64,000 bases of DNA from Actinocatenispora sp963815125 (lineage in GTDB: Bacteria; Actinomycetota; Actinomycetes; Mycobacteriales; Micromonosporaceae). The position numbers and the translations under genes are program-made. Under the pieces are notes generated by a model that searched no databases, had not been told where the DNA came from, and worked only from the letters and a program-made list of their open reading frames with translations. Below are positions 16,084 through 27,215 of the stretch, in pieces. The stretch spans positions 105,499 through 169,498 of the forward strand of contig CAWFFM010000006.1 of assembly GCA_963815125.1 (NCBI GenBank), given 5' to 3'. The number at the start of each line of letters is the position of its first letter. Position 1 is the first letter of the stretch.

Positions 16084-16857
16084 GTGAGCGTTCTGCAACG
16101 CTTCGAGAAGCGATTGGAGAACTTGGTAGAGGGCACCTTTGCCAAGGTCTTCAGGGGTGTCGTACACCCGGTGGAGATCGCCAGTGCGATGCAACGGGAA
16201 GCCGAGGCGCACAAAGCGATCCTTGCCGGCGGCCGCACGCTGGTGCCGAACCGGTACGTCATCGACCTCTCGCCATACGACCACAGCCGGCTCGCGCCGT
16301 ACGCCGCGGCGCTGGCCCAGGAGCTCGCGCAGAGTCAGGCGGAGTTCATCGGCGAACAGGGGTGGACGGTCTACGGCGACGTGATCGTCGAGATCGAGCG
16401 CGGCGAGGGACTGGACACCGGCATGTTCCGGGTCACCGCCGAGGTGTACACCGGCGGGCAGCAGGCCGAGCCGGCCCCGCAGCAGCAGAGCTACGACCCG
16501 TACAACGCCGGCCCGCCGCCCGGGCAGGAGGCGTACAGCACGTCGGGTCCGCCGGCGATGGGAGGACAGCAGACCCCTAACGCGCGGATGCTGTCCAACG
16601 ACGGCCGGCAGTACACCCTGGCCATCGGGTCCACCATCATCGGCCGTGGCGAGCAGGCCCAGCTCCGACTCGCCGACGTCGGGATCTCGCGCCGGCACGC
16701 CCGGCTCGACTACGACGGCACCCGCGTCGTCCTGACCGACCTGGGTTCCACCAACGGCACCGTGGTGAACGGGCAACGGATCTCCGCCGTTGCACTACGG
16801 CCCGGTGACGTCATCCAGTTCGGCACCACCTCACTCACCTTCCACGTGGACGGCTGA
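16084..16857 (+). CDS. fhaA: FhaA: DUF3662 and FHA-domain signalling protein
   Basis: 257 aa from the GTG at 16084, preceded by GAGGAGGAG. The N-terminal 120 residues are the FhaA/DUF3662 domain (LQRFEKRLENLVEGTFAKVF through VEIERGEGLDTGMFRV). A Gln/Pro/Tyr-rich linker follows. The C-terminal FHA domain has GRGEQAQLRLADVGISRRHA and DLGSTNGTVVNG, with the Arg/Ser/His/Asn residues that read phospho-Thr. In mycobacteria the homologue binds phosphorylated MviN and slows peptidoglycan synthesis. First gene of the fhaA-pknB cluster; its stop overlaps fhaB by one base (TGATG). Confidence 0.95.
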   Translation: MSVLQRFEKRLENLVEGTFAKVFRGVVHPVEIASAMQREAEAHKAILAGGRTLVPNRYVIDLSPYDHSRLAPYAAALAQELAQSQAEFIGEQGWTVYGDVIVEIERGEGLDTGMFRVTAEVYTGGQQAEPAPQQQSYDPYNAGPPPGQEAYSTSGPPAMGGQQTPNARMLSNDGRQYTLAIGSTIIGRGEQAQLRLADVGISRRHARLDYDGTRVVLTDLGSTNGTVVNGQRISAVALRPGDVIQFGTTSLTFHVDG

Positions 16858-17336
16858 TGCCTTCGATCGTCCTGGCCGTCGCCCGGTTCGGATTTCTCGC
16901 CCTGCTGTGGATCTTCGTGTTCGCAGTCATCGGGGTCATCCGGCGTGATCTCTGGTCCGGCGCCCGCGGCAAGTTGGTGGCAGCACCACGCGGCGTGCAA
17001 CCTCCGCAGGATGCGGCGCGCCCGGCGCGCGCGCGACGCGGCCGGGCCGCACGACAGTTGATCGTGACCGAGGGTTCACTGGCCGGCACCCAGATCACGC
17101 TGGCCGATCATCAGATCACCATGGGTCGTGCTGAGGACTCCACCCTGGTACTGACCGACGACTACGCGTCCACCCGACATGCCCGGATAGTGCCGCGTAA
17201 CGGCGAGTGGTTCCTGGAGGACCTCGGATCGACCAACGGGACGTATCTGGATCGCGCTAAGGTCACCGGACCAACTCCTGTCCCCCTCGGTGTACCGATC
17301 AGGATCGGCCGCACCGCCCTCGAGCTACGGCCGTGA
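16857..17336 (+). CDS. fhaB: FhaB/FipA-type membrane-anchored FHA protein
   Basis: 159 aa. The first 30 residues form one membrane helix (SIVLAVARFGFLALLWIFVF) followed by a basic linker. The FHA domain occupies the C-terminal 90 residues, with MGRAEDSTLVLTDDYASTRHA and DLGSTNGTYLDR, all of the phosphothreonine-contacting residues present. FhaB homologues dock onto phosphorylated PknB/PknA and regulate division and RodA. Start overlaps the fhaA stop by 1 bp. A 160-bp gap with a duplicated start region then separates it from pstP. Confidence 0.95.
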   Translation: MPSIVLAVARFGFLALLWIFVFAVIGVIRRDLWSGARGKLVAAPRGVQPPQDAARPARARRGRAARQLIVTEGSLAGTQITLADHQITMGRAEDSTLVLTDDYASTRHARIVPRNGEWFLEDLGSTNGTYLDRAKVTGPTPVPLGVPIRIGRTALELRP

Positions 17337-17413
17337 TTATGACTCCCGGTGTCCCGTTCTGTCCCGTTCCTTCCGACGCACTGGCGATCGCCACGCCAAC
17401 GGCAGGTCGCCTC

Positions 17414-17500
17414 ATGAATGCGCACCACCATCAACCACCCTGCGCCACCGCTGATCCGCCCTGGAACGCCACGATGCTCACCCGGCAGGTCGCCTCATGA
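17414..17500 (+). CDS. 28-codon upstream ORF overlapping the pstP start
   Basis: ATG 17414 opens a frame MNAHHHQPPCATADPPWNAT that continues MLTRQVAS and ends in a TGA overlapping the pstP ATG by 4 bp (ATGA at 17497-17500). The 18 bp CGGCAGGTCGCCTCATGA occur at 17400-17417 and again at 17483-17500. Both the start of this small ORF and the start of pstP are thus copies of the same element. It may be a leader peptide that couples ribosomes to pstP, or a local duplication scar. No strong Shine-Dalgarno precedes either copy. Expression is not shown. Confidence 0.4.
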   Translation: MNAHHHQPPCATADPPWNATMLTRQVAS

Positions 17501-18930
17501 CGATGACCCTTCGGTATGCGGCGCACAGTGACCGCGGCCTGATCCGTGACGGCAACCAGGACTCGGTGTTCGCCGGCCCACGGTTGCTCGCCGTCGCCGA
17601 CGGCATGGGCGGCATGGCCGCCGGTGACGTGGCCAGCAACATCGTCATCGCGACGCTCGCGCCGCTCGACGACGACATCCCGGGTGCCGATCTCGTCGAC
17701 GCCATCCGCAATGCCGTCGCCAACGCCAACCAGCGGCTACGCGACACGGTCCGGGCCAATCCCCAGATGGAGGGGATGGGCACCACGCTGACCGCGATGC
17801 TGTTCTCCGGCACCCGGTTCGGGCTGATCCACGTCGGTGACTCCCGCGCGTACATCCTCCGCGACCGGCAGATGGTGCAGGTCACCAAGGACGACTCGTA
17901 CGTCCAGATGCTGGTCGACGAGGGTCGGATCACGCCGGAGGAGGCGAACAACCACCCGCAGCGGTCCCTGATCACCCGGGCGCTGCAGGGCGAGGACGTT
18001 GAACCGGAGTTCTCCGTACGGGAGGCCCGGCCCGGTGACCGCTACCTGCTGTGCAGCGACGGACTGCACGGCTTCGTCAGCGACGAGACCATCAGCGACA
18101 CCCTGCTCGACAGTCCCGACCCGCAGCAGTGCGTGGACCGGCTGATCCAGCTCGCGCTGCGGGCCGGCGGCCCGGACAACGTCACGGTGATCATCGCCGA
18201 CGTGGTCGACGGCCAGTACGCCGAGCAACAGCCCATCGTGGGTGGCGCGGCGGCACAGGACCGCGGCATGGCGACGGTGGCCGACCCGACCAGCCCCGCG
18301 GCCCGCGCGGCGCTGGCCCAGCAGCAGAGTCAGGGGCCGGCGGACGTACCGGCCGAGGCGGACGCGGATGCCCCGAACGAACCGGAGCAGCGCCGCCGGC
18401 ACCCGGTACGCAACACCCTCATCGTGCTGGTCGCCCTCGCGGTGGTCGGTGGCGCCGGGTTCGGCGTCTACCAGTACACCCGGGCCCAGTACTACGTGGG
18501 CGCGACCGACGACGGCTACGTCGCGGTCTTCCGTGGCGTGCCCGGCAAGCTGCTCGGGGTGCACCTGTCCAGCGTCGAGGTGAAGAGCCGGACGCGGACC
18601 AGGGAACTGACCAGGCTTGCCCGTGGCCGGGTCCAGGACGGCATCGAGAGCCCCGGCCGCAACCAGGCGCTCAACACCCTGCGCCAGCTGACCGAGGACG
18701 ATCCGGGCAACCAGAACATGCTGCCGCTCTGTCAGACGGCCAGTCCGACGCCGTCGACCAGTCCGTCCCACCGGCCCAAGGGTTCGAGCACTCCGCACCC
18801 CACCCGGAAGCCCAGCTCGACCCTGCACCCCACCCGGACGCCCAGCGGCACCCCGAGCGCGACCAGCCCCAGCTCAAGTCCGTCCTCCAGTCCGGCGACC
18901 GATCCCGGTGGCTGCCGGCCGAGTAGGTGA
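17497..18930 (+). CDS. pstP: PstP: membrane-bound PP2C Ser/Thr phosphatase
   Basis: 477 aa. The PP2C catalytic domain (residues about 1-240) has its metal-binding motifs GLIRDGNQDS, AVADGMGGMAAGD, GDSRAYILRD, DGLHGFVSD and GGPDNVTVI. An Ala/Glu-rich linker leads to one membrane helix near residue 310 (NTLIVLVALAVVGGAGFGVY). An extracellular part of about 140 residues follows, ending in a Ser/Thr/Pro tail with PHPTRKPSST repeats. PstP removes phosphate from PknA, PknB and their targets. It is followed by rodA after 10 bp. The start lies inside a duplicated 18-bp element that also begins a small upstream ORF. Confidence 0.95.
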   Translation: MTMTLRYAAHSDRGLIRDGNQDSVFAGPRLLAVADGMGGMAAGDVASNIVIATLAPLDDDIPGADLVDAIRNAVANANQRLRDTVRANPQMEGMGTTLTAMLFSGTRFGLIHVGDSRAYILRDRQMVQVTKDDSYVQMLVDEGRITPEEANNHPQRSLITRALQGEDVEPEFSVREARPGDRYLLCSDGLHGFVSDETISDTLLDSPDPQQCVDRLIQLALRAGGPDNVTVIIADVVDGQYAEQQPIVGGAAAQDRGMATVADPTSPAARAALAQQQSQGPADVPAEADADAPNEPEQRRRHPVRNTLIVLVALAVVGGAGFGVYQYTRAQYYVGATDDGYVAVFRGVPGKLLGVHLSSVEVKSRTRTRELTRLARGRVQDGIESPGRNQALNTLRQLTEDDPGNQNMLPLCQTASPTPSTSPSHRPKGSSTPHPTRKPSSTLHPTRTPSGTPSATSPSSSPSSSPATDPGGCRPSR

Positions 18931-18940
18931 ACCACCGCCC

Positions 18941-20440
18941 GTGACCACCCCGACTGCTGCTCGTCCAGCCCCGCCGCCCGGTGCGTCGGGCGGCCGGCGA
19001 CCGCCGACCCGACGTAACACCGAGCTGGGTCTGCTGGCCTTCGCCTTCGTCCTGGTGCTGCTGCTCTCCGTGGTGGCACAGTCCGCACTGACCGACCAGG
19101 TGGGTGTCAAGGCGCTCACCCTGCCGGCCCTGCTCGGCATCCTCTACCTGGTCGCCCACGTCGCCGTACGCTTCCTCGCCCCGTACGCGGACCCAGTGCT
19201 GCTGCCGTGCGCGGCGCTGCTCAACGGTGTCGGGGTGATCTTCATCCAGCGGCTGTCCATCGGCGGGGTGGAGATCTCCAACCAGCACACCCTGGCCCAG
19301 CGACGTGCCTGGGGGCCCTTCGACGGTCTCGGCATCAAGCAGTTCGGCTGGATGGTGGTGGCCGTCGTCGCGATGGCCCTGGTCCTCGGCCTGCTCCGGG
19401 ACCACCGCACCCTGTCGCGGTACGCGTACACGCTGGGCCTGGGTGGTCTGGTCTTCATGGCGATCCCGGCGGTGCTGCCGTCCAGTCTCAGTTCGCTGAG
19501 CGGCGGGGCGAAGCTGTGGATCATCACGCCGGCCGGTGCGATCCAGCCGAGCGAGTTCGCGAAGCTGCTGCTGCTCAGCTTCTTCGCGTACTACCTGGTC
19601 CGTAAGCGCGAGGTACTGTCGCTGGCCAGCAGGCGGGTGCTGGGCATCGAGTTCCCCCGCGGCCGTGACCTCGGCCCGGTGCTGATCATCTGGGTGTTCA
19701 GCCTGCTGGTGCTCGTGTTCGAGAAGGACCTCGGTACCTCCCTGATGTACTTCGGCTGTTTCGTGGTGATGATGTACATCGCCACCGAACGGACCAGTTG
19801 GCTCATCATCGGTCTGTTGCTGTTCTTCGGTGGCGCCTTCGTCGGCTACGAACTGGGCAACGTGCTCAGCCCGTTCGCCAACCTGCACGCCCGGATCGAC
19901 CTGTGGCTGGACCCGTTGAAGGATCCGGGTGGCGCCGGCTTCCAGGCGTTGCAGGCACACATCGGCCTGTCCGCCGGGGGTCTGCTGGGCACCGGCCCGG
20001 GCGCCGGGCACCCGACGCTCGTACCGCTCAACTACAGCGACGAGATCACCGCCGGCCTCGGTGAGGAACTGGGGATCGCCGGGCTCACCGCCGTACTGAT
20101 GCTCTACCTGCTGATCGCCGCCCGGGGCATGAAGACCGCCACGATGGTGCGTGACCCGTTCGGGAAACTGCTGGCCGGCGGACTGTCCTTCTCCATCGCC
20201 TTGCAGACGTTCGTCATCGTGGGTGGTGTGACCGGTCTGATCCCGTTCACCGGGTTGACCACGCCGTGGCTGTCCTACGGCGGGTCCTCGCTGGTCGCCA
20301 ACTGGATCCTGATAGCGGTGCTGATGCGCATCTCGCACGCGGCGAGGCAGCCTGCAGCTCCGGGCAGGTCCGGCCCGAGCGGCCCGAGCGGGCCACCGAC
20401 CCAGTTGAAGAGCGCTGCGACGGAGGTGATCAAGCTGTGA
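18941..20440 (+). CDS. rodA: RodA: SEDS peptidoglycan glycosyltransferase
   Basis: 499 aa from GTG 18941; AGGTGA lies 10 nt upstream, overlapping the end of pstP. About twelve membrane helices. SEDS signatures are GGAKLWIITPAGAIQPSEFA, VFEKDLGTSLMYFG (with the essential Asp) and the C-terminal FTGLTTPWLSYGGSS. SEDS enzymes polymerise lipid II, and the partner transpeptidase is the product of the next gene. The stop overlaps pbpA by 4 bp (GTGA). The C-terminus carries a Pro/Gly/Ser-rich cytoplasmic tail. Position between pstP and pbpA marks it as the elongation RodA rather than division FtsW. Confidence 0.95.
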   Translation: MTTPTAARPAPPPGASGGRRPPTRRNTELGLLAFAFVLVLLLSVVAQSALTDQVGVKALTLPALLGILYLVAHVAVRFLAPYADPVLLPCAALLNGVGVIFIQRLSIGGVEISNQHTLAQRRAWGPFDGLGIKQFGWMVVAVVAMALVLGLLRDHRTLSRYAYTLGLGGLVFMAIPAVLPSSLSSLSGGAKLWIITPAGAIQPSEFAKLLLLSFFAYYLVRKREVLSLASRRVLGIEFPRGRDLGPVLIIWVFSLLVLVFEKDLGTSLMYFGCFVVMMYIATERTSWLIIGLLLFFGGAFVGYELGNVLSPFANLHARIDLWLDPLKDPGGAGFQALQAHIGLSAGGLLGTGPGAGHPTLVPLNYSDEITAGLGEELGIAGLTAVLMLYLLIAARGMKTATMVRDPFGKLLAGGLSFSIALQTFVIVGGVTGLIPFTGLTTPWLSYGGSSLVANWILIAVLMRISHAARQPAAPGRSGPSGPSGPPTQLKSAATEVIKL

Positions 20441-21912
20441 ACACGCCCCTACGTCGGGTCTCGATCGCGGTGATGGTGCTGCTGCTGGCCCTGGTCGCCA
20501 ACCTGAACTGGGTCCAGATGTTCGACGCCGCGAAATACCGGGACAGCGGCTACAACCGGCGCAACCAGATCAAGCAGTACGAGATCCAGCGCGGCAGCAT
20601 CATGGCGGGCCGGCAGGCCATCGCGTACAGCCGGGACACCCATGGCGGGGAGCTGCGCTACCAGCGGATCTACCCCAAGGGCGAGGAGTACGCGGGAATC
20701 ACCGGCTACGCCTCGCTGCGGTACGGCAACGGCGGGCTCGAGCGGTACGAGAACTCCATGCTCGGCGGCACGGACGACGCGCTGTTCGTACAGAACGTCT
20801 CCGACACCGTGACCGGTAAGCACACGCCGGGTGCCAACGTGCTGACCACCATCGACCCGAAGGCCCAGGACGCTGCCTGGCAGGGGTTGCGCAGCTCGCA
20901 CCTGGCCGGCGCCGCGGTCGCCATGGACCCGAAGACCGGCAAGATCCTGGCGATGGCCACCACTCCCACCTTCGACCCCGGCCCGCTGGCGGACCACGAC
21001 ACGGACGTCGAGCAGACCGCGTGGGACAAGTACCGGCCGAACGACGTGACCAGTCCGCTGCTGAACAAGGCGGTCGGCGACGGCGGCGGCCCGTGGCCGC
21101 CCGGTTCCACCATGAAGGTGATCGTCTCGGCGGCCGCGCTGGAACACGGATACGCCCCGGAGACCAACATTCCGGCCGGGCCGCAGTACCAGCCCGGGGA
21201 TGGCGGAAACCCGATCCACAACGACGTACCGAGCATCTGCCCACAGTCGGAGGTGACCCTGCTGGTTGCGCTGCGTGACTCGTGCAACACTGGGTTCGCC
21301 CAGTTGGGCGTCAAGCTGGGTGCGGGCACCGTCGTGTCCAAGGCCGATGCGTTCGGGTTGAACAAGAAGATGACGATCCCGATGCTGGGGCAGTCGGACG
21401 GTATGCCGGTCGCCAGGAGCGTGACGGGCGACCCGAGCGGCGCCTCCCAGGTGGCCCAGTCCTCGATCGGCCAGTTCAACGTGGCGCAGACCCCGCTGCA
21501 GGAGGCCATGACAGCCGGCGCGATCGCCAACGACGGCACCGAGATGCAGCCGTACCTGGTGCAGGAGATCCAGGGCAGCGACTTCTCCACGCTGCGCACC
21601 GCGCAGGAGCGTACGTTCGGACACCCGATCAGCGCGGAGACTGCCGGAAAGCTGCGCAGCATGATGAACGCGGTGGTCGACGGCGGTACGGGTCGGCGCG
21701 CGCAGATCTCCGGCGTCGAGGTCGGCGGCAAGACCGGTACGGCCGAGCACGGGGACGGCGCACCGGAGCACGGCTGGTTCATGGGATATGCCCGGGACAA
21801 CGGCGACCCGAAGGTGGCCGTGGGCGTGTTTCTGCAGAGTGCCGGTGAAAGTGGCAGCGCCACGGCCACCCAGATCGGCGGCGACATCATGAAGGCGGTG
21901 CTGGGCAGATGA
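20437..21912 (+). CDS. pbpA: PbpA: class B penicillin-binding protein
   Basis: 491 aa. A single N-terminal membrane anchor (RRVSIAVMVLLLALVANLNW) is followed by a dimerisation domain and the transpeptidase domain. The three active-site motifs are intact: SxxK as STMK (PPGSTMKVI), SxN as SCN (RDSCNTGF) and KTG as KTGTAE. It cross-links peptidoglycan with RodA in lateral or apical wall growth. GTG 20437 overlaps the rodA stop by 4 bp and has GGAGG 10 nt upstream. A 106-bp gap separates it from pknA. In mycobacteria the equivalent protein is phosphorylated by PknB. Confidence 0.95.
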   Translation: MNTPLRRVSIAVMVLLLALVANLNWVQMFDAAKYRDSGYNRRNQIKQYEIQRGSIMAGRQAIAYSRDTHGGELRYQRIYPKGEEYAGITGYASLRYGNGGLERYENSMLGGTDDALFVQNVSDTVTGKHTPGANVLTTIDPKAQDAAWQGLRSSHLAGAAVAMDPKTGKILAMATTPTFDPGPLADHDTDVEQTAWDKYRPNDVTSPLLNKAVGDGGGPWPPGSTMKVIVSAAALEHGYAPETNIPAGPQYQPGDGGNPIHNDVPSICPQSEVTLLVALRDSCNTGFAQLGVKLGAGTVVSKADAFGLNKKMTIPMLGQSDGMPVARSVTGDPSGASQVAQSSIGQFNVAQTPLQEAMTAGAIANDGTEMQPYLVQEIQGSDFSTLRTAQERTFGHPISAETAGKLRSMMNAVVDGGTGRRAQISGVEVGGKTGTAEHGDGAPEHGWFMGYARDNGDPKVAVGVFLQSAGESGSATATQIGGDIMKAVLGR

Positions 21913-22018
21913 GCGACCGGACACAGCGACGGACCCGACCGCTACCCCACACACCGCACCGTTCGCCCGGCGTCCGGCCCGTCTCCGGACCCACGGCGAC
22001 AATGAAGGGACTGTGCAG

Positions 22019-23676
22019 ATGCTGACGCCCGGGGGCACACTGGGCGGCCGCTACCGGCTTGATGAGCGGATCGCCACCGGCGGTATGGGCGATGTCTGGA
22101 AGGCGGAGGACACGGTCCTCGGCCGGACCATCGCGGTCAAGATCCTGCAGTCGGCCCTGCTGGACGAGCCCGGTTTCATCGAGCGCTTCCGCGCCGAGGC
22201 CCGGGTCATGGCCACCATCAACCATCCCGGCGTGGTCCGGGTCTACGACTACGGCGAGAGCGGCGTCGACGGCGGCGGCCAGGTCGCGTACCTGGTCATG
22301 GAGTACGTCGAGGGCGAGGCGCTCTCCCACACGCTGAGCCGGGTGGGTCGACTCACCCCGGAACGCGCCATGAACCTGCTGTCCCAGGCCGGTGAGGCGC
22401 TGCAGGCCGCACACGAGCACGGGATCGTGCACCGTGACGTGAAACCGGGCAACCTGCTCGTACGCCCGGACGGCAAGCTCGTACTGACCGACTTCGGCAT
22501 CGCGCGCAGTGCGATGTCCGGTCAGCTGACCACGGCCGGCTCGATCCTCGGCACCGCCTCGTACGTTTCGCCGGAGCAGGCCACCGGCACCGGCAACATC
22601 ACCGCAGCGAGCGACGTCTACTCGCTGGGCGTGGTCGGCTACCAGTGCCTGTCCGGGCACCGCCCGTTCGAGGGTGAGAACCCGATCCAGGTCGCGATGA
22701 AGCACATCCGCGACATCCCGCCGCCGCTGCCGGCCGACGTGCCCGCCGCCGTACGGGGTGTCATCGACCGGGCCATGTCCAAGGACGCGACCCAGCGGTG
22801 GCCGAGCGCCTCGGCGATGGCGGAGGCAGCCAGGCGGGCCGGTTCGGGTCACCCGCCGACCTCCGCGTTCGGTACCTCGACCCGGATGTCCGGGCCGAAC
22901 CGTACATCGGTCCTGCCGGTCAGTACGGCTGCGCCCACCAGCGGTCCCGGCACCGGCAACTACCACCGCGGTGCGGCCGCCGTACCGTCGGCGCCGCCGT
23001 ACGGTGGGGGCTCCGGTCACGAGGGCTACACCACGCAGACGCAGCCCCGGAAGAGCAACGGCCTGATGATCGCCGGCGTGGTGGTCGCGGTGGTCGTGGT
23101 GTTGGCCGGGCTCGGCGGCATCGGGTACGCGATGTTCGGCAGTGGCGGCAATCCCGACAAGGGTTCCCACAAGGCGAACAGCACCGCGAGCCGGTCACAG
23201 GGCCAGAACACCAAAGACAACGGCGACAAGCTCAATCTGAGGGACTACCTCGGTAAGCCGTACCAGGAGGTTGCCCAGGACCTCGGCAACCATGGCCTTC
23301 AGGTGCGGCGAACCTACTGGCGGGGCCGGTCGGACTACGATCCCGGTTCCGTGGTCCAGGTGAAACTGCCCGACGGCAACCCACCGCACCAGGGTGATGT
23401 GGCCGTCGTGGTGGTCCAGGCGGGCAACGAGGGGAACGGGAACAACGGCAACGGAAACGGCAATGGGAACGGCGGGATCCCGTTGCCGACCCTTCCCGGG
23501 GCCGGTGACGGCGGCGACTCCTCCAACTCACCCACTTCGGAGCCGAGTTCGTCATCGTCACCGACGGACACCGGCGCTCCGCCGACGGGGGCGACCGGTG
23601 GTGCCGAGAACCAGGACTTCACCGGCGGGTCAGGCACTCCGCCGAGGATGTACCTGACCGCACCGGGAGCATCGCG

Positions 23677-23680
<4 letters not shown>
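22019..23680 (+). CDS. pknA: PknA: receptor-like Ser/Thr protein kinase with one PASTA-like domain
   Basis: 553 aa. The ATG at 22019 has GAAGGGA 8 nt upstream; GTG 22013 would be too close. Kinase domain about 10-270: glycine loop ATGGMGDVW, Lys41 in AVKILQ, catalytic HRDVKPGN with Asp140, DFGIARS, and activation-loop Thr residues before GTASYVSPEQ. One membrane helix near 350. Unlike typical mycobacterial PknA, the outside part has a PASTA-like repeat (YLGKPYQEVAQDLGNHGLQV to GDVAVVVVQAG). An Asn-Gly repeat (NGNGNGNGNGG) and a Ser/Thr-rich tail follow. It overlaps pknB by 4 bp, so the two kinases are co-translated. Confidence 0.93.
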
Positions 23681-25455
<1,775 letters not shown>

Positions 25456-25456
25456 C

Positions 25457-25494
25457 GGGCGTGCCCGTACGGCCTGAGGGTCGTACGGGCGCCC
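25457..25494. terminator. Two-way terminator between pknB and trpG
   Basis: GGGCG-TG-CCCGTACG (25457-25471) pairs with CGTACGGGCGCCC (25482-25494), a 13-bp stem with a 2-nt bulge. It sits between the convergent stops at 25455 and 25521. There is no T-run. Confidence 0.6.
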
Positions 25495-25520
25495 ACCGGG
25501 GTCGGTGTCTGCCCTCCGGG

Positions 25521-26171
25521 TCAGCCGATCGCGGCGAGCCGGCGACGCTCCACCTGGGCGGTGAGTTCGGGTGCCAGTTCGAGCGTCTCGGGGGCACCGC
25601 ACGCGGCCAGCCAGTTCGCCAGGATCTGGTGGCCGCCCTGGGTGAGTACCGACTCGGGATGGAACTGCACGCCCTCGACGGCGAGTTCCCGGTGCCGGAC
25701 GGCCATCACGATGCCGGAGGCGGTACGTCCGGTCACCTCGATCTCGGCCGGTAGGGTGCGCTCGTCCACGGTCAGCGAGTGGTACCGGGTCGCGGTGAAC
25801 GGGTCCGGCAGCCCGGCGAGGACCCCGATGCCGGTGTGCCGCACCTCGCTGGTCTTGCCGTGCAGCAGTTCAGGTGCCCGTACGACGGTCGCCCCGTATG
25901 CGGCGGCGATGGCCTGGTGGCCGAGGCAGACCCCGAACAGCGGGGTCCGGCCGGCCAGCGCCGTGACGAGCTCGATGCAGATGCCGGCCCGCTCCGGGGT
26001 GCCGGGGCCAGGCGACAGCAGCACGCCGGAGACGTCCAGGTCGACTGCCTCGGCGACGGTCAGCTCGTCGTTGCGTCGTACCACGCATTCGATGTCGAGC
26101 TGGCCCAGGTATTGCACGAGGTTGAACACGAACGAGTCGTAGTTGTCCACGACCAGCACCCGGGTACCCAT
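25521..26171 (-). CDS. Glutamine amidotransferase of anthranilate/aminodeoxychorismate synthase
   Basis: 216 aa. A class I glutamine amidotransferase: oxyanion motif SPGPGTPERAG, nucleophile Cys in FGVCLGHQAIAAAYG, and the His/Glu pair in VQFHPESVL. It supplies ammonia from glutamine to a chorismate-binding partner that is not encoded nearby. The sequence cannot separate TrpG from PabA. Its place beside the kinase cluster and a class E sortase is conserved in many actinomycetes. The gene reads toward pknB and ends at a shared hairpin. The ATG at 26171 begins MGTRVLVVDNYDSFVFNLVQ. Confidence 0.92.
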   Translation of the reverse strand: MGTRVLVVDNYDSFVFNLVQYLGQLDIECVVRRNDELTVAEAVDLDVSGVLLSPGPGTPERAGICIELVTALAGRTPLFGVCLGHQAIAAAYGATVVRAPELLHGKTSEVRHTGIGVLAGLPDPFTATRYHSLTVDERTLPAEIEVTGRTASGIVMAVRHRELAVEGVQFHPESVLTQGGHQILANWLAACGAPETLELAPELTAQVERRRLAAIG

Positions 26172-26207
26172 ACCGGGAAGTCTAGAGGGCCGCGCCGGGC
26201 GCCCGGT

Positions 26208-26444
26208 TCAGTTGCCCGGGAGATCGTTCCCCGAACTGGGGCTTGCCGGTGCGGACGGCGTGGGGCTGGGCTGGTGCTGGCCGGGCGGTGCGGTCACCTG
26301 GACGTCGTTGAACGGCAGGATCGGATCCACCGCCGGAAACACCACATACCAGAGAAGTGCGAACACCGCGCCGAGCAGCACGAGCGAACCGATGAGCTTG
26401 CCCGGCCACCCGAACGGCAGCTTCCGCCAGATCCAGCCGTACAC
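26208..26444 (-). CDS. Small single-pass membrane protein next to sortase
   Basis: 78 aa from GTG 26444, only 3 bp after the sortase stop. A basic N-terminus (MYGWIWRKLPFGWPGKLIGS) leads into one membrane helix (LVLLGAVFALLWYVVF), then a Pro/Ser/Thr-rich outside tail. A gene of this size and build commonly sits between trpG and the class E sortase in actinomycetes, but no function has been given to it that I know of. The tail could be a substrate or a partner of the sortase. It has no LPxTG-like signal. Confidence 0.72.
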   Translation of the reverse strand: MYGWIWRKLPFGWPGKLIGSLVLLGAVFALLWYVVFPAVDPILPFNDVQVTAPPGQHQPSPTPSAPASPSSGNDLPGN

Positions 26445-26447
26445 CGC

Positions 26448-27215
26448 TCAGCCCTCCAGCTCTTTCGGCTTGCCGTCCCCGGTGGGTTGCTGCCGGACGA
26501 GCCTGCCGTGGTAGATGAGCCGTTGGTAGTTGTCCCACCAGGGGTTACAGGTGGTCAAGGTGATCAGCGCCTTCGTCGGCTTGGCGCTCAGCGGCTGCCC
26601 GGGTACCGGGTTGACCACGTCGACCTGGGTCGGTACGACGATCTGTTGCTGGGAGACCCGGTAGACGAACCAGGTGGTCCGGGTCTGCACGATGATCGGG
26701 TCGTCGATGCGCAGCAGGTTGAAGTTGCGCGGGAAGATGGCGTCCTCCCGGTGCCCGGCGACCGCGAAGTTCCCGATCTGGCCGGGCATCGCGCTGTCCG
26801 GGTAGTGGCCGGGCGCGTTCCGGATGTCGGCCGGTGTCACGCCCTGCACGACGATCAGCTTGATGTTGAAGCGCGGAATGTAGAGCCGGGCGAGTGCGTG
26901 GCCCGGCAGCGGCGGCGAGTCGTCGGCCTTCTTCGGCGCGGCCGCCCACGACTGCTCCAACTGCTGGTCGTACCGGTCCTGCTGCTTGTGGATGATCAGT
27001 TGCTTGCCCCACACCTCGTACCCGGCGAAGAGCAGGACCACCAGACCGAAGGTGATGAGCAGTTCGCCGAAGCCCCGGATGATCCGACGTACCGGACCGT
27101 CCTGGACCGGCGGCCTCCCGGAGGAACGCGTGGACCGGGCCCGGTGCGAGCGGTACTGGCCGCGTGCCGCTGGCATGACGACGGTCGGTTCGTCACCCGC
27201 GCCCCGATAACTCAC
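26448..27215 (-). CDS. Class E sortase
   Basis: 255 aa from GTG 27215, with GGGAGG 5 nt upstream. A basic 45-residue cytoplasmic part and one membrane helix (ELLITFGLVVLLFAGYEVW) precede the sortase domain. Catalytic residues are seen: His in FAVAGHREDAIF, Cys in ALITLTTCNPWW, and Arg in YQRLIYHG. Class E sortases of GC-rich Gram-positives join LAxTG-type proteins to the wall. In Streptomyces they anchor the long chaplins. The chaplin-like protein found in this window has no such signal, so its substrates must be elsewhere. Position next to trpG and crgA is conserved. Confidence 0.93.
   Translation of the reverse strand: MSYRGAGDEPTVVMPAARGQYRSHRARSTRSSGRPPVQDGPVRRIIRGFGELLITFGLVVLLFAGYEVWGKQLIIHKQQDRYDQQLEQSWAAAPKKADDSPPLPGHALARLYIPRFNIKLIVVQGVTPADIRNAPGHYPDSAMPGQIGNFAVAGHREDAIFPRNFNLLRIDDPIIVQTRTTWFVYRVSQQQIVVPTQVDVVNPVPGQPLSAKPTKALITLTTCNPWWDNYQRLIYHGRLVRQQPTGDGKPKELEG

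Noticed and set aside
18671..20338. Reverse ORF of 555 codons rich in Gln, Glu, His and Asp opposite rodA
   Set aside because: Composition is that of an antisense shadow of a hydrophobic gene, and RodA motifs on the + strand are complete.
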